A DNA stretch of 64,000 nucleotides, taken from assembly GCF_003946515.1 (NCBI RefSeq), contig NZ_RHOM01000003.1, forward strand, positions 62,001 through 126,000. Direction: 5' to 3'. Shown in pieces: positions 8,130-16,815 of the stretch. The notes beneath the pieces are model-generated. The model searched no databases and had not been told where the DNA came from. It worked only from the letters and a program-made list of their open reading frames with translations. Source of the DNA: Companilactobacillus zhongbaensis. Its GTDB lineage: Bacteria; Bacillota; Bacilli; Lactobacillales; Lactobacillaceae. How positions within the stretch are numbered: the first letter of the stretch is position 1; each line of letters opens with the position of its first letter. The position numbers and the translations under genes were made by a program.

Positions 8130-8819
8130 TCATTCGCTAGCTTCAGTTAGCTCCTGTATACTAACGACCTTCTTCAAAGTCGACAACCAATCCTTAGTCA
8201 TCGTAGCGCTAGCCTTGACCGAATTTTGTTCAGCCAAAGCCTTGAGCAATGCCTCATGATTAGTAGTGATCTTGAAGTTTTGATGATCAGCATCTAGCAA
8301 CTTGATCATCGATAATTCATAACGATAAATATGATTGTACAACTGATTCGAAAACTTAGTCTCATAATCGTTGTCAGCAATAGCTAAAATTTGTTGGTGA
8401 AAAACCCGATCAGCCTTCAAAATAGTCGTTAACTTATTGGAATTCAAAGACACACGATACTTCTTCTCCAAATTGGCAAGCTTTTTAAAACTAGCTTCAT
8501 CGATCCGAGAAGCAGCTTGATTAGCAGCCAGGCCCTCAATAACGGCCATAGGCTCAAACAAATCAGCAATATTATCAGCATCTATCGGAGCAACTCGAGT
8601 AATCTTCCCCGCAGCGATCACAACAAGTCCCTCTTCATTCAATCGAAGCAAAGCTTCACGAATAGGCGTCCGAGAAACAACAATAGACTGAGCTAATTCA
8701 ACCTCAGCCAGCTTTTCCTCAGGCATCAAAGTACCATTAACGATCCAGTCTTTGATCTGCTCATAAGCCTTATCCTTGGCAGTTTGTTTTTGAAACGGTT
8801 TTGACGATGGTATTGGCAT
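8130..8819 (-). CDS. GntR family transcriptional regulator (FadR/FCD type)
   Basis: A 229-residue DNA-binding protein. The N-terminal ~75 residues hold the winged helix (KDKAYEQIKDWIVNG, then VSRTPIREALLRLNEEGLV, the GntR hallmark). The rest is an all-helical FCD ligand domain. The start at 8819 (MPIPSSK) is preceded by AGGGGAAA; the longer frame to 8861 lacks a ribosome site. FCD regulators usually sense small carboxylates or sugar acids. The ligand and target are unknown, but TGTATACA sites on both sides of the gene suggest autoregulation. Confidence 0.88.
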   Translation of the reverse strand: MPIPSSKPFQKQTAKDKAYEQIKDWIVNGTLMPEEKLAEVELAQSIVVSRTPIREALLRLNEEGLVVIAAGKITRVAPIDADNIADLFEPMAVIEGLAANQAASRIDEASFKKLANLEKKYRVSLNSNKLTTILKADRVFHQQILAIADNDYETKFSNQLYNHIYRYELSMIKLLDADHQNFKITTNHEALLKALAEQNSVKASATMTKDWLSTLKKVVSIQELTEASE

Positions 8820-8843
8820 AACTTTCCCCTTTAAAAACGACTC

Positions 8844-8853
8844 TTGTATACAG
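8844..8853. promoter_or_regulatory. Palindrome TTGTATACAG, putative GntR operator 2
   Basis: It lies 25 bp upstream of the GntR start codon and shares the TGTATACA core with the site at 8114-8123. It is well placed to block transcription of the regulator gene. Confidence 0.45.
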
Positions 8854-8866
8854 GATACCATAGTTC

Positions 8867-8888
8867 AAAAGCCGATAGCTCGGCTTTT
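8867..8888. terminator. Short bidirectional hairpin terminator
   Basis: AAAAGCCGA and TCGGCTTTTT flank a 4-base loop upstream of the GntR gene. It would stop minus-strand read-through from the LysM/repeat B side. Confidence 0.55.
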
Positions 8889-8973
8889 TAAAAACAATTC
8901 ATTCAAAGCAATAAAATCCATCAAATATGACATCATCTAGATTGTATGCGTTAATCACTAACTCAAAAAATAC

Positions 8974-9504
8974 CAGGCGAGAGTGCGTGCAAAAGCACGC
9001 GAGCTCAAATCAATAAAACAAAACATAAAAAATGATACACAAGTTATAACAACCATAAAAGACAATTTGGCTTTTGATTTGGTCTCGGGTTTAGTTTTGA
9101 TTTTGGCTTTGACTTTTTGAACTTACCAGAAAAGATAGAAACTGAGATAGACCGCAAAAACTAGGACGCGCAAAAAGTGCCAACTTGTACAAAATAAATC
9201 GGTCCCAATCAAAAAAAAGGGGGATTGTTGCACTATCTAGACGGAGGGGCCTGCGATACAGCCCTCAGCACCTAAATTTCACTTGGCAATTCATTGCCTA
9301 GTGAAAGACCGAGTTTTGAGATGTTCGGGCGATCTTCCCGAATAGCTCAAAATCGTGTCAGGTGCGTTCCAGCGGCTGTATCCCAGGACCCGGAGTCGGC
9401 AGTGAACCGCCACACCAAACTACCACCTCTATCCCACCAAACAAACATTAAAACATCAACCAAGCAAAACGCTTCTCGTCTGCTAAAAGCTCTCTCACCT
9501 CAAG
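8974..9504 (-). repeat. Family-1 structured intergenic repeat, copy B
   Basis: The same element as copy A in reverse orientation, beginning CTTGAGGTGAGAGAG (minus strand, from 9504) shortly behind the terminator of the LysM gene. Outer stem: GATACAGCC (9255-9263) with GGCTGTATC (9374-9382), plus GCACCT/AGGTGC. Hairpin 2 is TTTCACT, A·A mismatch, GGCAAT/ATTGCC. Hairpin 1 is TTTTGAG/CTCAAAA with inner TTCGGG/CCCGAA. The far end has the same GC hairpin as copy A (about 8977-9006). The 8890-8973 stretch next to it holds nothing I can name. Confidence 0.8.
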
Positions 9505-9517
9505 TACTGCAACAATC

Positions 9518-9553
9518 AAAAAAAATCGTGCTCCAGGCATGGCCCGGCGCACG
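9518..9553 (-). terminator. Intrinsic terminator of the LysM gene
   Basis: On the minus strand CGTGC and GCACG enclose an inner CCGGGC/GCCTGG stem, followed by an eight-base T tract. Confidence 0.85.
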
Positions 9554-9594
9554 ATTAAATAATGTTGAGTTAAATAAAACTTGAGTTGTACTTA

Positions 9595-10245
9595 CTATCC
9601 AACTACAGAAACTGTAGCTGTTGTTACTCCGTATGAAGGAATACTTGCGTTAGGCATAGCAACGTCTAATTGATAAGGGTTGCTATAAGCAAATGTTCCT
9701 GTGTCATTAACTGTTCTGTACATTGTTGTACCGTCAGCCAATGTGATCATCAATCTTGTACCCTTAGGGAAGATTGATAAGTTGGCAGCAACGCCACCGT
9801 AACCCATGCTTGAACCTAATACAGCTGGATCATAGAAACTAATTTTGAAAGTTCCCTTTGATTGTGAAGCTGCTGGAGCTTGAGTTTGTGCACTTTGTGT
9901 TTGGGCTGGTTGTTGTGCTTGAGTTTGTTGTGCTGGTGCTTGTTCTTGAGCTGGTGCTTGAGTTTGTGTTTGTTCAACATTTTGTTGAACTGCAGTTGTT
10001 GTTGGGAGCGTTACGATGTCTCCAGGGAAGATCAAGTCGAATCCTCCGATTTCACGTCCGTTTGCTTGCTCTAATTCAGCGATTGTTACGCCGTTAGCTT
10101 CGGCAATACTCTTGTATGTGTCACCTGCAACAACAGATACATGGTTACTGTCCACAGTAGTAGCAGCTTGAGAAGTACTTGTCTTGATCCCGAAAGCTGT
10201 TAATGCCATTGCACTTACAAATGCAAATGATAATACTTTTTTCAT
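9595..10245 (-). CDS. Secreted LysM protein with C-terminal 3D/barrel-like domain
   Basis: A 216-residue exported protein. Residues 1-28 are a signal peptide (cleavage probably after SQA). Residues ~35-80 form a LysM peptidoglycan-binding motif (VVAGDTYKSIAEANGVTIAELEQANG ... LIFPGDIVTLP). Residues ~90-130 are a Gln/Ala/Pro-rich linker. The C-terminal ~85 residues (ISFYDPAVLGSS ... GTRLMITLADG ... VNDTGTFAYS ... QLDVAMPN) resemble the 3D/double-psi barrel domains found in cell-wall hydrolases and resuscitation-type factors. Wall attachment is clear from the domain; enzymatic action on peptidoglycan is a family inference. It stands alone with a strong terminator. Confidence 0.85.
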   Translation of the reverse strand: MKKVLSFAFVSAMALTAFGIKTSTSQAATTVDSNHVSVVAGDTYKSIAEANGVTIAELEQANGREIGGFDLIFPGDIVTLPTTTAVQQNVEQTQTQAPAQEQAPAQQTQAQQPAQTQSAQTQAPAASQSKGTFKISFYDPAVLGSSMGYGGVAANLSIFPKGTRLMITLADGTTMYRTVNDTGTFAYSNPYQLDVAMPNASIPSYGVTTATVSVVG

Positions 10246-10450
10246 AAAATAAAAACATCCTTACTTTTCTTTAAGATTAGCTCTTTGCTATGAAGAGTAC
10301 TATAACAGGTGAATGTTACATGCATAGGGAATAAAAATTACAATTTCCACCTTTTATGTAACCTTAGTAATATGGCTGTAATCTATTTTTTCAAAAAGCT
10401 TTAATAGCAAGGATTTCAAGGGTCGAGCATTTTATACTGGACAATTATAT

Positions 10451-10478
10451 GCAAATAAAAAAGCCCTGATAGTGGGCT
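10451..10478 (-). terminator. Intrinsic terminator behind the gene at 10509-11216
   Basis: On the minus strand AGCCC-ACTATCA-GGGCT is followed by six T. Confidence 0.75.
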
Positions 10479-10508
10479 AAATATTGAAAATTCTGTATAT
10501 TTTTCGAT

Positions 10509-11216
10509 TTATCGTCTCGGATAAAACTTAGCTAATTCAAAAGTCATGTGGATCAATTCGAAAGAATGGTTGATTTGTAAACGTGAAAAATCAAAATCTC
10601 CTGTGTTGAGTTTCATTAATTCCATGATATCTTGGAATGCTTGCGCCATTTGAAAATAGTACATGTTACTAATTGGCGTGAATTTTAGGTCAATTTTATT
10701 TTGATTCCAAACTGGCGGTTCGATCGGTGGCTCGATCAGTTTTTTGATGAATGCCGCGTCATCTTGGTTCCAACTTGGGATCCCGTAATCTTTGGGGTTC
10801 AGTCTTCCTCCATAACCTACTCCATAGGTTACGGCTAAGTTTAAGATCCAAGTCATTTTATCTGGGAATAACATTTTTTTAGCTAATGCTGCAGCTAAAT
10901 AAAGCGCACTAATATAAGGTGAGTGGTTGGGGTCACCTTTTTGATCGATGTCATCAATGATGGCAAACGCGTTGTTCAAGTATATATTTTTGTTGGCTTC
11001 AGCGTTGACTAGTTGATCCAGCGTTTCTTGTTCATACGTTTCGATCATGCCATGATCGATCCATTCTTTGGTTTTTTTATTTTCTCGACCTGTCATGCTT
11101 AGTAGCATGGCGTTGCGATCCTGTTTTAGCAGTTCTACTATTTTTTTTGAGTCTGCTGTCCACGGGATTGCTAGTTCATCTTTTTGCATTACTGAGTAGT
11201 ATGTTGTTTCTTTCAT
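10509..11216 (-). CDS. Uncharacterised 235-residue cytosolic protein
   Basis: I do not recognise this family. There is no signal peptide and no clear membrane segment. The protein is rich in aromatic residues and amphipathic helices, with a central alanine-rich helix (ISALYLAAALAKKMLFPD), a proline-rich stretch (KLIEPPIEPPVWNQ) and a C-terminal helical part ending in YPRR. The codon use resembles its neighbours and the frame is intact with its own terminator, so it is probably expressed. Nothing nearby suggests a function. Confidence 0.7.
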   Translation of the reverse strand: MKETTYYSVMQKDELAIPWTADSKKIVELLKQDRNAMLLSMTGRENKKTKEWIDHGMIETYEQETLDQLVNAEANKNIYLNNAFAIIDDIDQKGDPNHSPYISALYLAAALAKKMLFPDKMTWILNLAVTYGVGYGGRLNPKDYGIPSWNQDDAAFIKKLIEPPIEPPVWNQNKIDLKFTPISNMYYFQMAQAFQDIMELMKLNTGDFDFSRLQINHSFELIHMTFELAKFYPRR

Positions 11217-11319
11217 TTGATCACTTCATTTGAGACTTTATTTTGTTTCTACTTATAATATAGCCCTTACAGTGTGGTTTAACGCAAGCTTTTTATTGAA
11301 ATGTTTTTAAATTTAATTT

Positions 11320-11620
11320 GGTATTGGATGGTGGTGGTAGTTTGTGTGGTGGTTCACTGCCGGTTCCGGGGCGGGGCGCTATATGGGATTGGCTTCCCTA
11401 GTTGTTCGGTGGCGAAGCCACCACCAAGAACCAGTTGCGCAAGTGCGTCAGCACTTACGTTCCATTATTTGGCTACTGAACCCATATAGCGCCCCGCCCC
11501 TCCACCTAGATTTGTCATCAATATTCTTTTTTTGGTCGGCTCCCTATTCTTTTTGATCAAATTGACACTTTTTGTTCTCCCTATTTGTTGCTGGTCTATC
11601 TCAAGGTTCTTCTTAATAGT
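11320..11620 (+). repeat. Family-1 structured intergenic repeat, copy D
   Basis: Conserved GGTTCACTGCCGG leads into a 20-bp perfect outer stem (11368-11387 with 11481-11500) whose sequence is unrelated to copies A-C. Two inner hairpins follow (GGTGG-CGAAG-CCACC near 11408-11423; GCAAGTGC/GCACTT near 11438-11456). The 3' flank (TCCACCTAGA, TTGACACTTTTT, CTGGTCTATCTCA) aligns to copies A-C. Unlike the others it runs opposite to both neighbouring genes. The 11217-11319 stretch before it shows only AT-rich upstream DNA of the minus-strand gene. Confidence 0.75.
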
Positions 11621-11689
11621 AAAATCTAAAGCATTAAACCCCAGAACATTTTAATCTGGATAAATATGAAGTGCTTAATATAAACCTAA

Positions 11690-11723
11690 AAATCCCACTT
11701 CTTTTTTTTGAAGTGGGATTTTT
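11690..11723. terminator. Bidirectional terminator behind the PTS gene
   Basis: AAATCCCACTTC pairs perfectly with GAAGTGGGATTT around a T loop and is flanked by A and T runs. Confidence 0.85.
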
Positions 11724-11778
11724 GCTTCTATATATAACGTTTTGTCGATTAGTTACTTTCGTAGCTTTCATTTTTAGG

Positions 11779-13773
11779 CTAATTCTCATTACCTTCTTTG
11801 ATTGCTGGTTCGCGGCTTCCTAGTCTTACTTTTTCTACTGTGTGGACCTTTTGTTCTAGGTCTTCTTCTTTGAAGCCGAATAAGTAGGTGCAGGTGAAGC
11901 CTACTACTAGAGCTGCTGCTGAGGCTATTAGGTAGCCTGTGAAGCTGCTGTCTATTCCTGATGGGTTGATGAAGGATGCGAAGCCTATTAGTGAGCCGGC
12001 GAAGCCCCACATGTCTACGTGTAGTAGGCCTGTTAAGAAGCCTCCTACTGCTCCACCTATGTTGGCTGTCCAGAATATTCTTCCGTATTTTAAGTTGATT
12101 CCGTACATAGCTGGTTCAGTTATTCCGGCGAAGGCTGATAGTGTTGCTGCACCTGCGATTTGTTTGATGGCTATATTTTTTCTGGTTTTGAAAAATACGG
12201 CCATTACTGCTGCACCTTGAGCTACCATGGTTGCTGAAACTATGGCATTTAAGGCACTGTGTCCTGTGGTTGCTATTTGACTCGCTACTACTGGGATCAC
12301 TGCCCAGTGTAATCCGAAGATTACTAGGCATTGATACAATCCACCGATCAGTAGTCCGGAAAGTGCAGGACTGAAGGCTAGTAGCGATACGATTCCACTT
12401 GCTAATAGCGAACTCAAGAATGTGATGACTGGTCCGACGATGACTAAGATCACGGCACTTACTACGAATACTTCGATCAGCGGACTGACGATCATTCTGA
12501 TCGATGCGTTAATGTGTTTTTTCAGCCATGGTTCGATGATTGAAGCTAACCAAGCTGCTGCAATCATTGGGAAGATCGAGTAAGTGTAGTTGGCTACGTG
12601 GATCGGCATTCCGAAAAAGTCGGCATTGAGGTTCATTTGACTGCTGGCTGTTTTGGATGCTAGCTGAACTAAGGTTGGATATGCCAGAACACCACCGATC
12701 ACGGCGACGATGATCTGATTGGCTCCTAGTCGTTTGGCAGCGGTAAAGCCAACTAATAATGGTAGGAAGTAAAATACTGCATCCCCCATTGCGTTGATAA
12801 TCATGTAGGTGTTGCTTGATGCACTGATCCAGTGGAACGACACGCATAGGGCTAATAATCCTTTTAAAATACCGGATGCTGCCAATAGCCCGATAATTGG
12901 CATCATGCTGGCGGTGATCACACCGATCAAGGAACTGAAATAAAATTTAGTCTTTGGCCAAAATCCCTTGGGTGCTTCTCTTTTTTCAGTTGGTGCTGAT
13001 TTAGTTTCATCACTAAAAGCTGGTCCGAGAGCTTTGATCACCGCATCGTATGCTTCTTCTACTTTTGGTCCAATGACTACTTGATATTGTCCACCGGCAC
13101 GAGCAACATCTAGCACACCGTTGAGATTTTTAACAATTTTATCGTTGGCCTTGCTGTCATCCTTCAAATAAAATCTAACTCTAGTAATACAATGAATGAC
13201 ATTATCGATATTATCAGCTCCACCAACATTTTTAATGATGTCCTTAGCCAAGGTATCAAAATTGACCTTGCCTTTGCGTTTCATCGTTGGCTGATCTCCT
13301 GCATCTTCAGTTAATAAGTTAACTGTTGCAGCGTTGCCACCGACTACGACTGAACCAAGTGTTGGTTGTAAACTTTTTACCATCTTAGCGGAATTGGTGA
13401 TGGCGACGATGATGTCAGTCGCTTTTCCTGCTTTTTTGATGGCATCGATGTCCATCGTCGCAATATCTTGCCCAGCATGAACGACGTCACCTTCTGAAAC
13501 TAGCACGTCAAACGGATCACCATCTAATTCGACTGTGTCGACACCCATGTGGATCAATACTTCTAATCCATCATCGGCTGCGATTCCAATAGCATGTTGT
13601 GTTGGTGCAACGAGCATGATACTACCAGAAATTGGTGCTTGGATCTCGGTATCGTTAGGAATGACCCCGAATCCATCACCCATTGCTTTTTCCGAGAACA
13701 TCGGATCATTGACTTCGGTAATGTCGATCACCCGACCACTAGCTGGAGAAAGCAAGGTTTCTTCATTTTTCAT
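11779..13773 (-). CDS. PTS transporter subunit EIIABC (glucoside/disaccharide type)
   Basis: A 664-residue permease that imports and phosphorylates a sugar. The order is unusual: an EIIA(Glc)-type domain first (residues 1-~155, active His75 in VLIHMG), then EIIB (~165-250, active Cys195 in NVIHCITRVRF), then a membrane EIIC (~275-640) of the glucose-glucoside superfamily. The more common arrangement is B-C-A. The divergent neighbour is a GH65 disaccharide phosphorylase, so the cargo is probably an alpha-linked disaccharide such as trehalose or maltose that is cleaved after phosphorylation. A cre-like site lies upstream. No dedicated regulator gene is adjacent. Confidence 0.9.
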   Translation of the reverse strand: MKNEETLLSPASGRVIDITEVNDPMFSEKAMGDGFGVIPNDTEIQAPISGSIMLVAPTQHAIGIAADDGLEVLIHMGVDTVELDGDPFDVLVSEGDVVHAGQDIATMDIDAIKKAGKATDIIVAITNSAKMVKSLQPTLGSVVVGGNAATVNLLTEDAGDQPTMKRKGKVNFDTLAKDIIKNVGGADNIDNVIHCITRVRFYLKDDSKANDKIVKNLNGVLDVARAGGQYQVVIGPKVEEAYDAVIKALGPAFSDETKSAPTEKREAPKGFWPKTKFYFSSLIGVITASMMPIIGLLAASGILKGLLALCVSFHWISASSNTYMIINAMGDAVFYFLPLLVGFTAAKRLGANQIIVAVIGGVLAYPTLVQLASKTASSQMNLNADFFGMPIHVANYTYSIFPMIAAAWLASIIEPWLKKHINASIRMIVSPLIEVFVVSAVILVIVGPVITFLSSLLASGIVSLLAFSPALSGLLIGGLYQCLVIFGLHWAVIPVVASQIATTGHSALNAIVSATMVAQGAAVMAVFFKTRKNIAIKQIAGAATLSAFAGITEPAMYGINLKYGRIFWTANIGGAVGGFLTGLLHVDMWGFAGSLIGFASFINPSGIDSSFTGYLIASAAALVVGFTCTYLFGFKEEDLEQKVHTVEKVRLGSREPAIKEGNEN

Positions 13774-13826
13774 AATTACACCCCCGAATGCTCAGAGTTT
13801 TATTTACATTCTTTATTCTAGCTCAA

Positions 13827-13840
13827 TGAAAGCGTTTTTT
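13827..13840. promoter_or_regulatory. cre-like site between PTS and GH65 genes
   Basis: TGAAAGCGTTTTTT matches the CcpA operator consensus (TGNAANCGNWNNCW) except at one position. It lies ~55 bp upstream of the PTS start and ~150 bp upstream of the GH65 start, consistent with carbon catabolite repression of sugar uptake. Confidence 0.6.
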
Positions 13841-13991
13841 TTAGTCGATTTAAGAAATTATTTTATATAAAAAATAGTATTATTTTTCACAAATATTGTT
13901 TTAAATTATAAAAAGGATAATAAAGACTTTTTGCCCCTGATTGATATTTTTGATTATGAAACCTACACTTAACTATAGGAGGTAGATATAA

Positions 13992-16703
13992 ATGAATCCA
14001 CTTTATCTCACTGTTACAGACAAACATATCAAGTACTCTTACGAAGATGTGAATGACAAAATTACGATTGATAAAGTTTATAACATTAATGCTGCCAAAA
14101 CTTTAGGAGAAAACTTAGATAACTTTAAAACTAAGCTCCCCGATTTTTTTGACGTTGTCGTGATTCTCAACCCGATCGATGTTGAATTACGTGATACTAT
14201 CGTTAGCTGTGGTAACCAACCGATCGACATGGGGCTTACGATGGAAAATTTATTACATATCCCAACAGTTGGTGTTCATGACGTTGCTCGATTAGGGCTA
14301 AAACAAGCTGCATCGACCGAGATCGAACATGCCGGTTGGCATCTTGACTACTATGGCTCATATTCCGGCAAACGCCAATATGGTCAAGAATCATTACAAA
14401 CCATCGGGAATGGTTACTTTGGACTTCGTGGTTCCTACGTCGAAGCGCGTGAATCGGATGACTATTACCCTGGAACTTATGTTGCCGGTGTTTTTGATCA
14501 ATTAACGACAAATATTAATAATCGCGATATCGTCAACGAAGACTTAGTTAACTTGCCTAATGCCCAGTTTATGACTTTTAGTATCGATGACGGTGACCCC
14601 TTCAACTTGTCACCAGATGTGATCGAAAATGTTTACCGTTCGCTCGATATGCGGACTGGTGTTTTGACGATCACCATGATCATTTCTTTACCAAACGGGA
14701 AACGGCTCAAAGTCGTAACAAAAAAAGTTGCCGATATGAAAAATTATCACAACTATGCTTTGCAATATACCGTTCAACCGCTCAATTTCTCCGGTGAAAT
14801 GAGGATCTTTTCTGAAATTGATGGTTCAATCGAAAACTCAAACGTTGAGCGCTATCGTTCTTTCAATGGTAAACACATCGTGGTTGACGACACCAAAGTA
14901 GACGGACACCGAGCACTATTGTTAGCACATACGAAAAATTCTCACGTCAACATCGCCGTGGGAACAAGGATCCAATGTCCTAACACCAATGATTCCGAGC
15001 TGTCTTCTAACCGATTCCAAGAAAAAATCGCTCAATCGATCGGTTTCCATGTCGTTGAAGGCAGAACTTATACCGTTGAAAAAACCGTCAGCATGTATAC
15101 TTCACTTGAGACTGATTCGTCGCTAGAATTTGCCGTCAATGACCACTCTCATCACAAAAACTTTGCGGATGCAGTGGCTAACTCAATGCGTTGTTGGCAA
15201 AAGATCTGGAGCAAGGTCGATATTGAACTTACCGGTGACATTACTGCTCAAAAACTAGTCCGGCTCAATGAATTTCATGCGACAGTTTCAGCTCAAGAAC
15301 ACGTCAACAAAGATCTCGATGCTTCTGTTGGTGCCAGAGGACTACACGGTGAAGCTTATCGGGGACATATTTTTTGGGACGAATTATTTATCCTTCCTTA
15401 CTATACGATGCACTTCCCTGCTCTAACCAAGCATTTATTGATGTATCGTTACAACCGACTCAATGCAGCTAAAGAATACGCTGAACAAAATGGCTACAAG
15501 GGTGCCATGTATCCTTGGCAAAGTGCAATGTACGGTGATGAACAATCACAGTCCCTCCACTTGAATCCGATCACCAATCAGTGGGATCCCGACAATTCCA
15601 GAAAACAACGGCACGTTTCTTTGGCCATTGCTTACAACATTTGGAATTACTACAACATGACTCACGACAATGAATTCATGAAGCAACACGGACTAGAAAT
15701 GTTGCTAAACATTGCCAAACTGTGGCTCAGCATGGCCGAATATGATCCAAAGACCAAGCAATACAGCATTTCAAACGTCATGGGACCAGACGAATTCCAC
15801 GAAGGATACCCAAACGCTAAAGAATCCGGCTTAAAAAACAATGCTTACACTAACATCATGACTAGCTGGTTATTCAATACACTCAATCGCTTGTTAGAAA
15901 GTGAACCGGATGACGTTGTGACAGAAAACTTCAAGCGGGCCGATTTCACTGAAGACAACTTGAACGCGATGAAAAACATCGGCCAAGACCTAGAGCTTGA
16001 ATTCAATTCGGACAACATCCTCGGCCAATTCGCCGGTTACTTCAAACTAAAAGACATCGACTTCGACTACTACAGACGTCAATACGGCGACATCTCCAGA
16101 ATGGACCGGATCTTAAAATCTGAAGGAGACTCACCCGACAATTACCAACTAGCAAAACAAGCCGATGCACTAATGGCACTCTACAACTTAACCGAAAAAG
16201 ATTTCATGGGGATCTTAGATCAAATGGGTTATCACATCGATGATCCAACCAAATTCATCAAAGACAATGTCAATTACTACTTACAAAGAACTACCCACGG
16301 ATCCACCCTATCGCGGATCGTATATTCAATGCTAGCTTTGAAAGTAAATGACACCGATCTCTCATGGAAACTATTTTACGAAGCATTAACTAGTGACTAC
16401 TATGACATCCAAGGAGGAACTACCGCCGAAGGGATCCACCTAGGAGTAATGGGTGCAACCTTAAACGTTGTAACCTCATACTTCGCCGGTGTTGACTTCA
16501 GAGGTGACCAACTAGTAGTAGAGCCAAACTTCCCAGAAGCCTGGCACACGATCAGCTTCAATCTGACTTATCACGGAGTTCGCTTCTACTTCACAGTATC
16601 TAGAGACGCTATCATCGTGAAAGCCGATCATGCAGCATCGATCAAAGTAGTAGGCAAACAAATAACCTTAAATGAAGGGGAAGAAAAAACAGTGGGATAT
16701 TAA
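13992..16703 (+). CDS. GH65 family disaccharide (phosphate) phosphorylase
   Basis: A 903-residue enzyme of glycoside hydrolase family 65, which splits alpha-glucosidic disaccharides with phosphate. The catalytic acid is Glu601 in MGPDEFHEG; the phosphate-binding HGSTLSR motif lies near residue 770; GHIFWDELFILP marks the (alpha/alpha)6 barrel. Maltose, kojibiose and trehalose phosphorylases are usually ~750-790 residues. Here ~120 extra residues precede the usual N-terminal beta-sandwich (whose start, QESLQTIGNGYFGLRG, is near residue 135). With the divergent PTS, the substrate is probably a phosphorylated disaccharide (as for trehalose-6-P or maltose-6'-P phosphorylases). AGGAGGT sits 9 bp before the ATG. 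Confidence 0.9.
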   Translation: MNPLYLTVTDKHIKYSYEDVNDKITIDKVYNINAAKTLGENLDNFKTKLPDFFDVVVILNPIDVELRDTIVSCGNQPIDMGLTMENLLHIPTVGVHDVARLGLKQAASTEIEHAGWHLDYYGSYSGKRQYGQESLQTIGNGYFGLRGSYVEARESDDYYPGTYVAGVFDQLTTNINNRDIVNEDLVNLPNAQFMTFSIDDGDPFNLSPDVIENVYRSLDMRTGVLTITMIISLPNGKRLKVVTKKVADMKNYHNYALQYTVQPLNFSGEMRIFSEIDGSIENSNVERYRSFNGKHIVVDDTKVDGHRALLLAHTKNSHVNIAVGTRIQCPNTNDSELSSNRFQEKIAQSIGFHVVEGRTYTVEKTVSMYTSLETDSSLEFAVNDHSHHKNFADAVANSMRCWQKIWSKVDIELTGDITAQKLVRLNEFHATVSAQEHVNKDLDASVGARGLHGEAYRGHIFWDELFILPYYTMHFPALTKHLLMYRYNRLNAAKEYAEQNGYKGAMYPWQSAMYGDEQSQSLHLNPITNQWDPDNSRKQRHVSLAIAYNIWNYYNMTHDNEFMKQHGLEMLLNIAKLWLSMAEYDPKTKQYSISNVMGPDEFHEGYPNAKESGLKNNAYTNIMTSWLFNTLNRLLESEPDDVVTENFKRADFTEDNLNAMKNIGQDLELEFNSDNILGQFAGYFKLKDIDFDYYRRQYGDISRMDRILKSEGDSPDNYQLAKQADALMALYNLTEKDFMGILDQMGYHIDDPTKFIKDNVNYYLQRTTHGSTLSRIVYSMLALKVNDTDLSWKLFYEALTSDYYDIQGGTTAEGIHLGVMGATLNVVTSYFAGVDFRGDQLVVEPNFPEAWHTISFNLTYHGVRFYFTVSRDAIIVKADHAASIKVVGKQITLNEGEEKTVGY

Positions 16704-16756
16704 AAGAAACAAAATAGCTCACGACATGAACTAACAGAAAAATCCATCAACTAAAA

Positions 16757-16795
16757 AACGACACATCAAAAATCTTTTGATGTGTCGTTTTGTTT
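16757..16795. terminator. Bidirectional terminator between GH65 and HAD genes
   Basis: AACGACACATCAAAA pairs with TTTTGATGTGTCGTT, a long near-perfect stem with flanking A and T runs, between convergent genes. Confidence 0.9.
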
Positions 16796-16815
16796 GAAAA
16801 TTATATTATTGATCT

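Noticed and set aside
9294-9584. ORFs inside family-1 repeats (also 4526-4792, 53296-53755, 60637-61017)
   Set aside because: They share short peptide stretches only because the DNA repeats are related; frames are not conserved between copies and no ribosome sites fit.
10246-10508. WalR box upstream of the LysM gene
   Set aside because: TGTAAC and TGTTAT half-sites occur, but their spacing is seven rather than five bases.
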